Part shown: positions 1 to 7,648 of the stretch, piece after piece
Layout: each line of letters begins with the position of its first letter
How positions within the stretch are numbered: position 1 is the stretch's first letter
Assembly (NCBI RefSeq): GCF_014192395.1
Contig: NZ_JACHXW010000002.1
Coordinates: 186,001-250,000 of the forward strand
Direction: 5' to 3'
Origin: Paenibacillus endophyticus
Lineage (GTDB): Bacteria > Bacillota > Bacilli > Paenibacillales > Paenibacillaceae
Length of the DNA stretch: 64,000 bases
Translations under genes and position numbers: made by a program
The notes under the pieces: model-generated
What the model saw: only the letters and a program-made list of their open reading frames with translations
Databases searched by the model: none
Told to the model about the DNA's origin: nothing

Positions 1-59
1 GTAATCACAAGTGCGAGTGTTAATAATAGACCCATGAACCGTTTTTTGACCGAAGACAT
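1..59 (-). CDS. N-terminus of a secreted or membrane protein (partial)
   Basis: Only the first 19 codons lie in the window; the gene continues beyond the left edge. An ATG on the minus strand at 57-59 follows a strong ribosome-binding site (AGGTGG, 7-nt spacer). The peptide begins MSSVKKRFMGLLLTLALVI, a basic N-region followed by a hydrophobic core, as in a signal peptide or first membrane segment. It is co-directional with the Fur-box-preceded lipoprotein just upstream and begins 23 nt after that gene's stop, so it is probably the second gene of an iron-regulated operon. An FTR1-type iron permease, which often has such an N-terminus, is a guess. Confidence 0.6.
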   Translation of the reverse strand, partial: MSSVKKRFMGLLLTLALVI

Positions 60-82
60 TTAAATTCCACCTATTCTGTGTT

Positions 83-571
83 TTATTGGTCCTGCTGCTC
101 CAGCTTTAAATCGCGGAAGCTTTGGTAGAGCTTGTAATCAAGCTGAATAATCAGCTCTTTGTCCCATTTGCTTGCTTGAACGGCTTGAATAAGTTGGCGC
201 AAATCCTCCTGCAGCCTCTGAGTCCTGGCAGAGTCGGCTGCTTGTACGTCTGGCTTCATCGCAACCCACAGTCCTGCCATTTGCTGGGCGAACGCCTTTG
301 CCTCATCTGTTTGATCGGCTTCCACCGCTTGTTTAAGCGATTTGATCAAGCCTGACATATCCGAAATACCCGACTCCGTATCCGGGATGGCAACAGGATC
401 GGCATCCGCGAACGGATCGCTGTTTCCAGCTGCTTCAGCCATTTGCTCCTTCGGATTGGCTTCCGTTTCGCTGCCGGCTGTTCCACAGCCAGCGAGTGTG
501 ACGATCAAGCATAATGCGTATGCAAGCAGCAAATAGCTGCGTTTCCCTGTCCCCGCCTTACTCCAAAGCAT
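83..571 (-). CDS. small lipoprotein, probably iron-regulated
   Basis: The protein starts MLWSKAGTGKRSYLLL and has a lipobox (LAGC) near residue 29, so it should be exported and lipidated. A linker rich in Ala, Glu, Asp and Pro follows, then an alpha-helical domain of about 100 residues rich in Gln, Lys and Leu. The helical part resembles the periplasmic helical domains found with FTR1/EfeO-type iron uptake proteins, but that resemblance is weak and the function is unproven. An upstream ATG at 602-604 would give an unusually long signal region; the start at 571 gives a normal one although its ribosome-binding site (GGGAGG) is rather far upstream. A Fur box sits just upstream (610-624). The partial gene at 1-59 follows in the same direction. 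Confidence 0.65.
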   Translation of the reverse strand: MLWSKAGTGKRSYLLLAYALCLIVTLAGCGTAGSETEANPKEQMAEAAGNSDPFADADPVAIPDTESGISDMSGLIKSLKQAVEADQTDEAKAFAQQMAGLWVAMKPDVQAADSARTQRLQEDLRQLIQAVQASKWDKELIIQLDYKLYQSFRDLKLEQQDQ

Positions 572-609
572 GATGTAAGAAATGGTTCCATTCCCTCCCG
601 CCATGTGAA

Positions 610-624
610 TGATAATCATTTTCA
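610..624. promoter_or_regulatory. Fur box (iron-responsive operator) 1
   Basis: TGATAATCATTTTCA matches the 7-1-7 Fur consensus TGATAATNATTATCA at 14 of 15 positions. It lies immediately upstream of the minus-strand lipoprotein gene, where Fur-Fe2+ would block transcription when iron is plentiful. Confidence 0.8.
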
Positions 625-758
625 ATACTATTCTACAGATCAGGATTTCCAATTTGTATACACGATATTGTCCGATTCATATGGACAAAAACATCATTTT
701 TTATGCGTTTGCATCAGAAACCGCTTTTTTTGTCTTTCCATTTTTGATAAGATGTTAT

Positions 759-773
759 TGATAATGGTTCTCA
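759..773. promoter_or_regulatory. Fur box 2
   Basis: TGATAATGGTTCTCA matches the 7-1-7 Fur consensus at 13 of 15 positions (counting the N). It lies 43 nt upstream of the TTG start of the Btr-like regulator at 816, so the divergent gene also appears Fur-controlled. Confidence 0.75.
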
Positions 774-815
774 AATCCAAAAATCCACCATTCGTCGCTA
801 AGGGGATGTACGCTA

Positions 816-2474
816 TTGCATACTGATCATCCATTGCTGTCTTTTGCTCCGCTATCAATAAAACACCATACATACAAGCCTGGCTTTCGCTCCAAGCCGT
901 TTATAACTAGGCGGAGCTCAATCTGCTGTATCCAAAATGGCAGCGGCTGCCTCTTCATAAATGAACAGCCTTACCCGCTTAAAGCAGGAGCAATCTTCTT
1001 GCTTGAGCCCGCGATGAAAATCCAGATCATGAATGATTCGGATAACTTGATTCGCATCCATCTCATCCACTACAGATTCGTTCGGCTAGCAGCCAATGAT
1101 GAGCATAGCGTGACGGCAGTATCACATCCCTCACCGTTATATGACGAGGAGCAGCTCGTCCGCTATGCTTCGGCTGCTGCCACAGAAACATTGGTTATTC
1201 AGCTGCATCAGGCGTTCAAGGAACAAAGCATGCTGAGCCACATCAAAAGACAGCAGCTCTTCTGCGAGCTTCTGCTGCACATGCATGTCCCGCCAAAAAC
1301 AAACAAGCTGACGGTTAACGAATCCGTGCAGCAAACGATAGCCTATATGGAAGAAAAGTTTGCGAAGGCGATTCAAATGAGCGACCTCCCGGTTATGGCG
1401 GGAATGACACCCAGCTCTTATTGCCGCGCTTTCAAAAAAATGACAGGGCTGACACCCGGCCATTATTTAACGAGACTGCGCATGATGCGCGCGAAGGAGC
1501 TTATGAGCGAGCCAGGCGCCGCGCTGCGCGACGTCGCGACGTCAATCGGCTACCAGGATGAGCTGTATTTCAGCCGTGTATTCAAAAAGACGGAAGGAAT
1601 TTCCCCCTCCGTCTTTCTCAAGCGGCGCGACCGAAAAATCGCTGTCGTCAGCAGTTATTTTCTGCAGGATCATTTGCTCGCCCTCGGCATACTGCCAATT
1701 GCTGCACCCAGCTATCCGAAATATTTCACGACGCCTTCCGGTTTCCCGACCTATTTGCATGATCGGTTATCGGGAACGATTCCGCTAAACGCGGAGCGGA
1801 CCATTATGACGAGCGACGTCATGCGGTTATCTCCAGATATGATTCTCAAAACGGAGTTTCAAAAAAATCCGAATGACCAACTATGGAACGCCAATAAAAA
1901 TACGATTTTTATTGATCCTTCCACAACCTGGGAGCATTATCTGCGAAGCATCGCGGTACGCGTCCAGAAGGAACGGGAAGCAGAGCGCATCATACGGCAG
2001 ATGACCTTGCTCGAGCAGGAAACAAGAAAAAAGCTCTCTTCCGCCACCAAACACGGCAAATGGGTTATTATTCGGCTGCTTCCGGACAATTGCCGATTAT
2101 ACGGAATTAAAGATCACACGTTCACAGAGCTGTTCTACCGGCGGCTGCAGTTCAAAAATGATGAACGAATTACGCATTCGGTCTACATCGACAATGCGCT
2201 TGAGCAGCTGTTTGACTTGGACCCTGAGAACATTTTGATCATTTGGAGCGAAGAGACCGAAGTGAACGAGCTGGCGAGCAACGAGCGATGGCAGAATCTT
2301 CGTGCGGTCAAGGAAAATCGCGTCTATTATCCCGATTCGCGCGAATGGGACCCTTGGGGTCCCATTGGTCGCGAATATATGATCCGTGCGATGACGCGTT
2401 ATTTTGCAAAGACGGGATTGACAAGCAGCGTTATGGATCAGCCAGAATGGCACAGGAGCCGCTCGATGGTTTAG
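816..2474 (+). CDS. AraC-family regulator fused to a siderophore-binding-protein domain (Btr-like)
   Basis: 552 residues in three parts. An N-terminal cupin-like sensor region spans about 1-160. A double helix-turn-helix AraC/XylS DNA-binding domain spans about 165-268 (motifs GMTPSSYCRAFKKMTG and IGYQDELYFSRVFKK). A C-terminal domain of about 270 residues resembles the FecB/FhuD/TroA iron-siderophore binding fold. This architecture is known from B. subtilis Btr, which binds bacillibactin and activates feuABC. By analogy this protein should sense a ferric siderophore in the cytoplasm and activate an uptake operon; the target is not in the window. The start is TTG with an AAGGGGA site 8 nt upstream; an ATG at 807 runs straight into a stop. 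A Fur box precedes it. Confidence 0.88.
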   Translation: MHTDHPLLSFAPLSIKHHTYKPGFRSKPFITRRSSICCIQNGSGCLFINEQPYPLKAGAIFLLEPAMKIQIMNDSDNLIRIHLIHYRFVRLAANDEHSVTAVSHPSPLYDEEQLVRYASAAATETLVIQLHQAFKEQSMLSHIKRQQLFCELLLHMHVPPKTNKLTVNESVQQTIAYMEEKFAKAIQMSDLPVMAGMTPSSYCRAFKKMTGLTPGHYLTRLRMMRAKELMSEPGAALRDVATSIGYQDELYFSRVFKKTEGISPSVFLKRRDRKIAVVSSYFLQDHLLALGILPIAAPSYPKYFTTPSGFPTYLHDRLSGTIPLNAERTIMTSDVMRLSPDMILKTEFQKNPNDQLWNANKNTIFIDPSTTWEHYLRSIAVRVQKEREAERIIRQMTLLEQETRKKLSSATKHGKWVIIRLLPDNCRLYGIKDHTFTELFYRRLQFKNDERITHSVYIDNALEQLFDLDPENILIIWSEETEVNELASNERWQNLRAVKENRVYYPDSREWDPWGPIGREYMIRAMTRYFAKTGLTSSVMDQPEWHRSRSMV

Positions 2475-2485
2475 CCGTTCACGAT

Positions 2486-4423
2486 TTAGTCGTTCACGAT
2501 TTTGTTGAAAGAGGTCACTGTCAGAATGTAATAGAACAAATAAATCATCACGTATAAGGCAGTGGAGAAGAGTACGGGTACCGTAAAGTTCACATCAACC
2601 AAATTGGAGAACAGCTTAGACATGGCGTTCACGACGACAATGCTATGCGTGATGCCGAGCAGCAGCGGAAGCCCGAATATGAACAGGGACTGCTTCAATA
2701 TGGATGCGCGAATCTCTTTCCTTGTCACCCCTATTTTACGCAGAATCGTATACCTCTCCTTATCTGAATGCGCTTCGGTAAGCTGCTTGAAATACAGAAT
2801 GCTGCCGGTTGCGGCCAAAAAGACTAAGCCCAGGAACACGGCGACGAACGTGCCGATTCCCGTGTCTTCCAAGCCCGTTTTATACTCATGGTAATAGGAG
2901 GTTAGACCTGCTTTCTCCGCTCCATCCAGCAGCATCAGCTCCGTGGCTGTCTCAGCTGTCGATGACTCTCCCTCTACCTTGTATGCCTTGTAGAGAACCT
3001 CGGAACTTAGATCTTTTAGGTCACCGTAAAGATCGTCGCATATGACGATTACGAAGTCAGGGAACGACCAGCTTAAAATCCGATCCTCCAGCAGGTCGCT
3101 GAATGACAGCTCCCAGCTACGCGTAGGCAGCTCAAGCGTCAGCTTCTCCTTCTTGTAATCAGACAGGCTGTAGTCGGTGTACATCGTCTTCACGGCTACG
3201 GCTTCGCCTGCTGCCGGATTGACCGCTCGTTCAAGATGAAGCGCCTTGGCTATTACGCCATAAGTAGTTGTTGAAATGATTTTGACCGGCTTATCCTCCT
3301 CTTCGGAATAGCGCTCCGGAAACACGACTGAGCTTGATGTGCGGCCGCTTGATTTAATGACCGGGATGTCAATAGCTGCCGTTACCGCATGCTTGCTGTC
3401 AGCTGCAATGATCCGATTGACCTGCTCGTCGAACGCTTGCCCTTGCGATAGATGCATGTAACTGAACGGCGAGGTTTGCTCCGCATGCTTCGTGTTCGTG
3501 TAATATTGGCTGAACGCGATATCGGTTGCAAGCAGCGTGAACGCGCTGAGCAATGCAATAATCGTCAGCGTTCCAACGTTGCCGCGCATCCGAAACAGCA
3601 GCTGTGATGTTCCAACTACGTTAAGCCCCCGGTAGTACCTAGCTTTATTCTTTTGCGCGAGACGCAGCAGAAATACGGTTAAGCAGCGAAACAGCAAATA
3701 CGTGCCCAAAGTAATCCCGACGAAAGCCACGCCATAATTGCGCATTAAATCGGACTCGGAATCAAAGGATAAGGAAATAAATACATACCCGGTTGCCAGC
3801 AGAATGGCGGCCAGCAGAGCCAGTAAAGGAGATGCCTTCGGAACAGACTCGGCTTGTTTGTCCGCTTGAAAAAGATCGATGAGCTTGAAGCGGTAAATAA
3901 GCCTGTAGCCTTGAATAGACGTGATCAGAATAATGACGGCGAACACCAGTGTCGTATTCAAGATTGCGCTGCCCGATACGTGAAATCCGATCTCCGCCGT
4001 TGTTCCGAGCAGCTTGAGCAATAGCATTCCGAACATTTTGGAGAGCAGCGTGCCAATCAGAATGCCAGCAGCAAGCACGATGGTGCTGATGATCAGATTT
4101 TCGTAGAAGAGCATTTTGCCGATCGAACGTTTCCTTACGCCAAGCAGGGAGTAAAGCGCCACTTCCTTCTTCCGTTTCCGTGTAAAAAACGAGTTCGAGT
4201 ACCAGATGAAGATGAAGACAAACAAGATCAGGACGAACGAAGCGGTCTTAAAGGTAACCTCTACGTTTTTGGAGAGCGCTATGCTCGCTTGAACGTCCGT
4301 GCTGTACTGCAGCGATACGAATGTATGATAGATAACGACGCTGAACATCATTGACACGAAATAGATCAGATAATTGCGAAAGTTGCCCTTCATGTTTTTG
4401 ACTGCCGTGCTAAATAACGTCAC
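2486..4423 (-). CDS. BceB-type ABC permease (bacitracin/antimicrobial peptide detoxification), module 1
   Basis: About 645 residues with FtsX-like permease domains and about ten membrane segments. A large extracellular domain of roughly 200 residues sits between segments 7 and 8, which is diagnostic of BceB/VraG permeases. These proteins bind peptide antibiotics or their lipid II-cycle targets, free the target using ATP from BceA, and form a sensory complex with a BceS-type kinase. The GTG start at 4423 has GGAGG 8 nt upstream and overlaps the 3' end of the ATPase gene by 14 nt, which implies translational coupling. The N-terminus (VTLFSTAVKNMKGNFRNY) aligns with that of the second module's permease. 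It meets the Btr-like gene tail to tail. Confidence 0.9.
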   Translation of the reverse strand: MTLFSTAVKNMKGNFRNYLIYFVSMMFSVVIYHTFVSLQYSTDVQASIALSKNVEVTFKTASFVLILFVFIFIWYSNSFFTRKRKKEVALYSLLGVRKRSIGKMLFYENLIISTIVLAAGILIGTLLSKMFGMLLLKLLGTTAEIGFHVSGSAILNTTLVFAVIILITSIQGYRLIYRFKLIDLFQADKQAESVPKASPLLALLAAILLATGYVFISLSFDSESDLMRNYGVAFVGITLGTYLLFRCLTVFLLRLAQKNKARYYRGLNVVGTSQLLFRMRGNVGTLTIIALLSAFTLLATDIAFSQYYTNTKHAEQTSPFSYMHLSQGQAFDEQVNRIIAADSKHAVTAAIDIPVIKSSGRTSSSVVFPERYSEEEDKPVKIISTTTYGVIAKALHLERAVNPAAGEAVAVKTMYTDYSLSDYKKEKLTLELPTRSWELSFSDLLEDRILSWSFPDFVIVICDDLYGDLKDLSSEVLYKAYKVEGESSTAETATELMLLDGAEKAGLTSYYHEYKTGLEDTGIGTFVAVFLGLVFLAATGSILYFKQLTEAHSDKERYTILRKIGVTRKEIRASILKQSLFIFGLPLLLGITHSIVVVNAMSKLFSNLVDVNFTVPVLFSTALYVMIYLFYYILTVTSFNKIVND

Positions 4424-5177
4424 CTGCTCCACCTCCAAGCACCGAAAGCACATCTAATATTTTCCGAAAAAAAGCTTTGCGCGGTGTTTGCCCTTTCACT
4501 AATTCGGTGAAAATAGTTCCATCCTTAATAAACAGCACGCGGCTGCAATAGCTTGCGGCGAAGGCATCATGCGTCACCATCAGCAGCGTAGCCTGATCCT
4601 GCTCGTTCAATTCCTTCAAGCTTTCCAGCAGATCGGTAGCCGACTTGGAATCGAGCGCTCCGGTCGGCTCGTCGGCGAGAATGAGGCTGGGCCTTGCAAT
4701 AATGGCGCGCGAAGCGGCTGTTCGCTGCTTCTGACCGCCCGAGAGCTGGTATGGATATTTGGCAAGCAGCGGCTTTATTCCGAATTTGTCGGTGATTTCT
4801 TCAACGCGCAGCTCCAGCTCCGCAACAGGAACCTTAGCGAGCGCAAGCGGCAGCAATATATTTTCCTTTACCGTCAACGTATCAAGCAAATTGTAATCCT
4901 GAAACAAGAAGCCCAGCTTGTCGCGGCGGAACTTCGATATTTGCTCCTCGTTCATCGTATGGAGATTGCTGCCATCGATATGGATGGAGCCAGCCGTCGG
5001 CTCATCGATAGCCGCAATCAAATGCAGCAGCGTCGATTTGCCCGAACCCGACGGCCCCATAATGCCTACAAACTCACCTTCAAGCACCGTCAGGTCAATC
5101 TCCTGCAGCGCGGTCGATACGCTTCCCTTTGAGCCGAATAATTTTTTCACTTGCCGTGCTTCAACGATCGTTCTCAT
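4410..5177 (-). CDS. BceA-type ABC transporter ATPase, module 1
   Basis: 255 residues with a complete nucleotide-binding domain: Walker A GPSGSGKST near residue 42, Q-loop FLFQDYNLLD, signature LSGGQ, Walker B LILADEPTGALD and H-loop VTHD. This is the MacB/BceA/LolD subgroup that works with FtsX-like permeases. The ATG follows GGAGG with an ideal spacer. It is transcribed away from the response regulator at 5375, with a BceR-type operator in between, so expression is probably induced by the adjacent two-component system. The first gene of bceAB; its 3' end overlaps the permease. Confidence 0.92.
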   Translation of the reverse strand: MRTIVEARQVKKLFGSKGSVSTALQEIDLTVLEGEFVGIMGPSGSGKSTLLHLIAAIDEPTAGSIHIDGSNLHTMNEEQISKFRRDKLGFLFQDYNLLDTLTVKENILLPLALAKVPVAELELRVEEITDKFGIKPLLAKYPYQLSGGQKQRTAASRAIIARPSLILADEPTGALDSKSATDLLESLKELNEQDQATLLMVTHDAFAASYCSRVLFIKDGTIFTELVKGQTPRKAFFRKILDVLSVLGGGAGDVI

Positions 5178-5273
5178 CTATGTTTCCTCCGTACTTTCAA
5201 GTTTTGTAGCTTTCGCCTGCCTCTATTGTAGCTCAGCTATCCTGTGCTGTGGCTTACAACAATAGCGCCAACC

Positions 5274-5287
5274 TTACAATTTTGTTA
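5274..5287 (-). promoter_or_regulatory. BceR-type operator upstream of bceAB module 1
   Basis: Read toward bceAB the site is TAACA-AAAT-TGTAA, an exact match to the BceR binding pattern TNACA-N4-TGTAA described for B. subtilis bceAB. It lies about 100 nt upstream of the ATPase start, where response regulators of this family bind. Confidence 0.7.
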
Positions 5288-5374
5288 GGATCGCGGAAAT
5301 AGGTTTACGTCTTCGTCAAGCTTCCGTAGTATAGAGACGAAGCCGTTAACAGCTGACAACCGGAGGAGCTAACT

Positions 5375-6046
5375 ATGAAAATATTGCTAGTGGAGGATGA
5401 CCTCGTCATCGCCGAAATGCTCGGAGAATCACTGGCCAAGTGGGGCTTTGAAGCCGTGATCGCCGATGATTTCGACCATATCCTTCCGCTTTTTATAAAA
5501 GAGCATCCCCATCTTGTGCTCATGGACATTAATTTGCCTTCCTTCGATGGCTTTCATTGGTGCCGCAAAATAAGAGAAGTGTCCAATGTGCCCATTCTGT
5601 TTCTATCCTCACGGGATACGCCGCTGGATATGATCATGGCCATGCATATGGGCGGCGACGATTTCATTCAGAAACCCTTTTTCATGGATGTGCTGCTCGC
5701 CAAAATCAACGCCTTGCTGCGGCGCACCTATTCCTATGTTGAGGTCAGCGCCAGCAGTATCGAGCATGACGGCATCGTACTCAGCCTGAAGGACGGCGAC
5801 GTGAGATCCGGTGAGCTGAAGGCTGAGCTCACCAAGACGGAATTTATTATTCTGCATATGCTCATGAAGCATAAGGGCGCGATCGTTACCCGTCAAAAAA
5901 TAATGCGCAGCTTATGGGAGGACGAAAGCTTCGTCGACGACAATACGCTGACCGTCAACATTACGCGGCTGCGCAAAAAGCTCGCCGAGCTCGGCAAGGA
6001 CAGCTTCATTACAACGAAGAAAGGACAAGGGTACATGGTCCAATGA
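5375..6046 (+). CDS. BceR-type response regulator (OmpR family), module 1
   Basis: 223 residues. The receiver domain holds the acidic pocket E7/D8/D9, the phosphoacceptor D51 in LMDINLPSFDG, and the conserved KPF near residue 102. A C-terminal OmpR/PhoB winged helix spans about 125-223 (TLTVNITRLRKKL recognition region). Together with the kinase that follows it should activate the divergent bceAB operon when a peptide antibiotic is detoxified. The ATG is preceded by GGAGGAG. Its stop overlaps the kinase start (ATGA), so the two are translationally coupled. Confidence 0.92.
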   Translation: MKILLVEDDLVIAEMLGESLAKWGFEAVIADDFDHILPLFIKEHPHLVLMDINLPSFDGFHWCRKIREVSNVPILFLSSRDTPLDMIMAMHMGGDDFIQKPFFMDVLLAKINALLRRTYSYVEVSASSIEHDGIVLSLKDGDVRSGELKAELTKTEFIILHMLMKHKGAIVTRQKIMRSLWEDESFVDDNTLTVNITRLRKKLAELGKDSFITTKKGQGYMVQ

Positions 6047-7080
6047 GCTTCCCCAATTATTTGAAGGATAAACGTTACTTCGTCATGCTTTACGCAGCGC
6101 TTATGCTATTCGTATCCGTCATCCTAGCCATAAGCATTCCTTCACGGTCCGCGCTGAGCAACGTGGTCTATGTCAATGCCGTCTGCTTCGTGATCGCTGC
6201 ATTGTATATCGTCATCGGTTTCTACTACCGAAAATGGTTTCTGAAGGAGCTCACCGCCGTCATCGAGCAAGGCGGCGATTCGATTGCCGCTGCTCTGCCT
6301 TTACCGCAAAATGCAGAGCAAGCACAGTATCTCCAGCTCATTGGCAAGCTCCAGCGCGAGCATGCGGAGCAAATGCAGCAGCTGGTGAACGAAAAACGCG
6401 ATCATCAGGACTTTATTATGTCATGGATTCATGAAGTCAAGCTGCCTATCGCGGCGAGCCGGCTTCTCATTAGCAACAGCGGGGACAAAAGCGTTGAATA
6501 TATTGTAGACAAGTTCGAGGACGAGCTTGGCAAAATCGATGGCTGCGTCGAGCAGGCGCTTTATTATTCGCGTATCGACTCCTTCTCGCGGGATTACTTC
6601 ATCACCGAGGTTCATCTTGCCCAAATGATGAAGGACTGCGTAAAAAAACATGCGAAGCTGTTTATAAATAAGCATATCCGTTTTGAAATGGAGCAGACTG
6701 GCTTCGAGGTGCAAAGCGACGGCAAATGGCTGGCCTTTATCATCGACCAAGTGACGTCGAATAGCTTGAAATATACGAAGGAAGGCGGGAAGATTGCCGT
6801 TTCTTTCGAGGAGGACAGCAAAGAGAAGCGAATGCTCATTGTAGATACCGGAATCGGAATCTCCGCCGAGGATATCGGGCGCGTTTTTGAGAAAGGCTTT
6901 ACCGGGGCCAATGGCAGAGCTCAGACCAAATCTACCGGAATGGGGCTTTACTTAGCAAAGCAATTGGCGCTTAAGCTCGGTCACGATTTGTCCGTGCAAT
7001 CGGAAGAGGAGCGTTTCACGCGAATGATCATCCATTTCCCGAAAATAAGAAATTACGGCGAATGGTACAGTTCCAAATGA
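6043..7080 (+). CDS. BceS-type intramembrane-sensing histidine kinase, module 1
   Basis: 345 residues. Two membrane helices (about 12-31 and 44-62) are joined by an outside loop of only about a dozen residues. Such a kinase has no sensor domain of its own and takes its signal from the BceAB transporter. The H-box (MSWIHEVKLP) carries the phosphorylated His at 130. The ATPase domain shows an N-box (DQVTSNSLKYT), G1 (DTGIGI) and G2 (GMGLYLAK). The ATG at 6043 overlaps the regulator's stop. A longer open frame extends upstream into the regulator but is not needed. The kinase is last in the bceRS operon. Confidence 0.92.
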   Translation: MSFPNYLKDKRYFVMLYAALMLFVSVILAISIPSRSALSNVVYVNAVCFVIAALYIVIGFYYRKWFLKELTAVIEQGGDSIAAALPLPQNAEQAQYLQLIGKLQREHAEQMQQLVNEKRDHQDFIMSWIHEVKLPIAASRLLISNSGDKSVEYIVDKFEDELGKIDGCVEQALYYSRIDSFSRDYFITEVHLAQMMKDCVKKHAKLFINKHIRFEMEQTGFEVQSDGKWLAFIIDQVTSNSLKYTKEGGKIAVSFEEDSKEKRMLIVDTGIGISAEDIGRVFEKGFTGANGRAQTKSTGMGLYLAKQLALKLGHDLSVQSEEERFTRMIIHFPKIRNYGEWYSSK

Positions 7081-7183
7081 TAGGCTGCTCAAGCTATCCA
7101 CGGAGGCCGTCCAGCAGGCCGTTAACTCGCTGCCGCAGGAAGTTCCCGAGGAATGGGCGTGCCGCTTTCCGCAGAACGCTTGA
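7076..7183 (+). pseudogene. possible C-terminal gene remnant
   Basis: Starting inside the last codons of the kinase gene and in another frame, a short open stretch reads NDRLLKLSTEAVQQAVNSLP followed by QEVPEEWACRFPQNA and a stop. It has protein-like composition, an amphipathic helix and a 'VPEEW' ending reminiscent of HipA-like kinase C-termini. No start codon or ribosome-binding site belongs to it. It may be the tail of a gene removed by a deletion that fused to the bceRS operon end. The assignment is tentative. Confidence 0.25.
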
Positions 7184-7222
7184 GAATCCGCCGAGCTCGT
7201 TGCAGAATAGCCATTTAGCGCG

Positions 7223-7582
7223 TCATTCGATGTCCAGCTCTACATACGGGGACACGGACGACTGAAGCAATCCGATCAAATCCTCGTTCATGTATTCAAA
7301 TTCATCCGGAATGTGCAGGCAGACTACTTGTTTGCCTGCAAGCTCATGGCTGAACTTGCTTTGCAGTCGCCGTAGATGCTTCTTCTCCATCGCGAATATT
7401 AGATCAGCCCAGCCAATATGGCCTGCGTTTACCTTGATTCGGGCATTGTCCTCTGTCCCCGCGGATCTAACCTCATGACCGCTAACGCCTTGGAACACCG
7501 TCTCCGCCGTCAAGCTTCGCCACTTGTTTCTGCTGCAGACGAACAAAAGATGGATAACTTTCCCCCCTTCGAATAGGATCAA
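7223..7582 (-). CDS. low-molecular-weight protein tyrosine phosphatase-like protein
   Basis: About 119 residues. The N-terminus carries the CX5R phosphate-binding loop (VCSRNKWRSLTAE) directly after the first beta strand. Later parts (AGTEDNARIKV, ADLIFAMEKKHL, IPDEFEYM) match the small LMW-PTP-like family (COG4551 type). It should dephosphorylate phosphotyrosine or a similar small substrate; the target is unknown. The start is uncertain: the open frame begins with a TTG at 7580-7582 that lacks a ribosome-binding site. A run of six G's inside the frame would instead place initiation at an ATC about 6 nt downstream of it, which matches the usual family N-terminus. Single gene, convergent with bceRS. 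Confidence 0.75.
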   Translation of the reverse strand: MILFEGGKVIHLLFVCSRNKWRSLTAETVFQGVSGHEVRSAGTEDNARIKVNAGHIGWADLIFAMEKKHLRRLQSKFSHELAGKQVVCLHIPDEFEYMNEDLIGLLQSSVSPYVELDIE

Positions 7583-7648
7583 TATTGCGTAGTGCTGCCC
7601 AGTCCGTCATGAAAAGCGTTCTAGGGCAGCTCTTGATTTGGTTTGCGT

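Noticed and set aside
605-826. Plus-strand frame between the Fur boxes and the Btr-like gene
   Set aside because: It runs across both Fur boxes and the promoter region and its amino-acid text is not protein-like.
4569-5132. 187-codon plus-strand frame opposite the first BceA gene
   Set aside because: It is antisense to a gene with full ABC ATPase motifs and has no start signal of its own.
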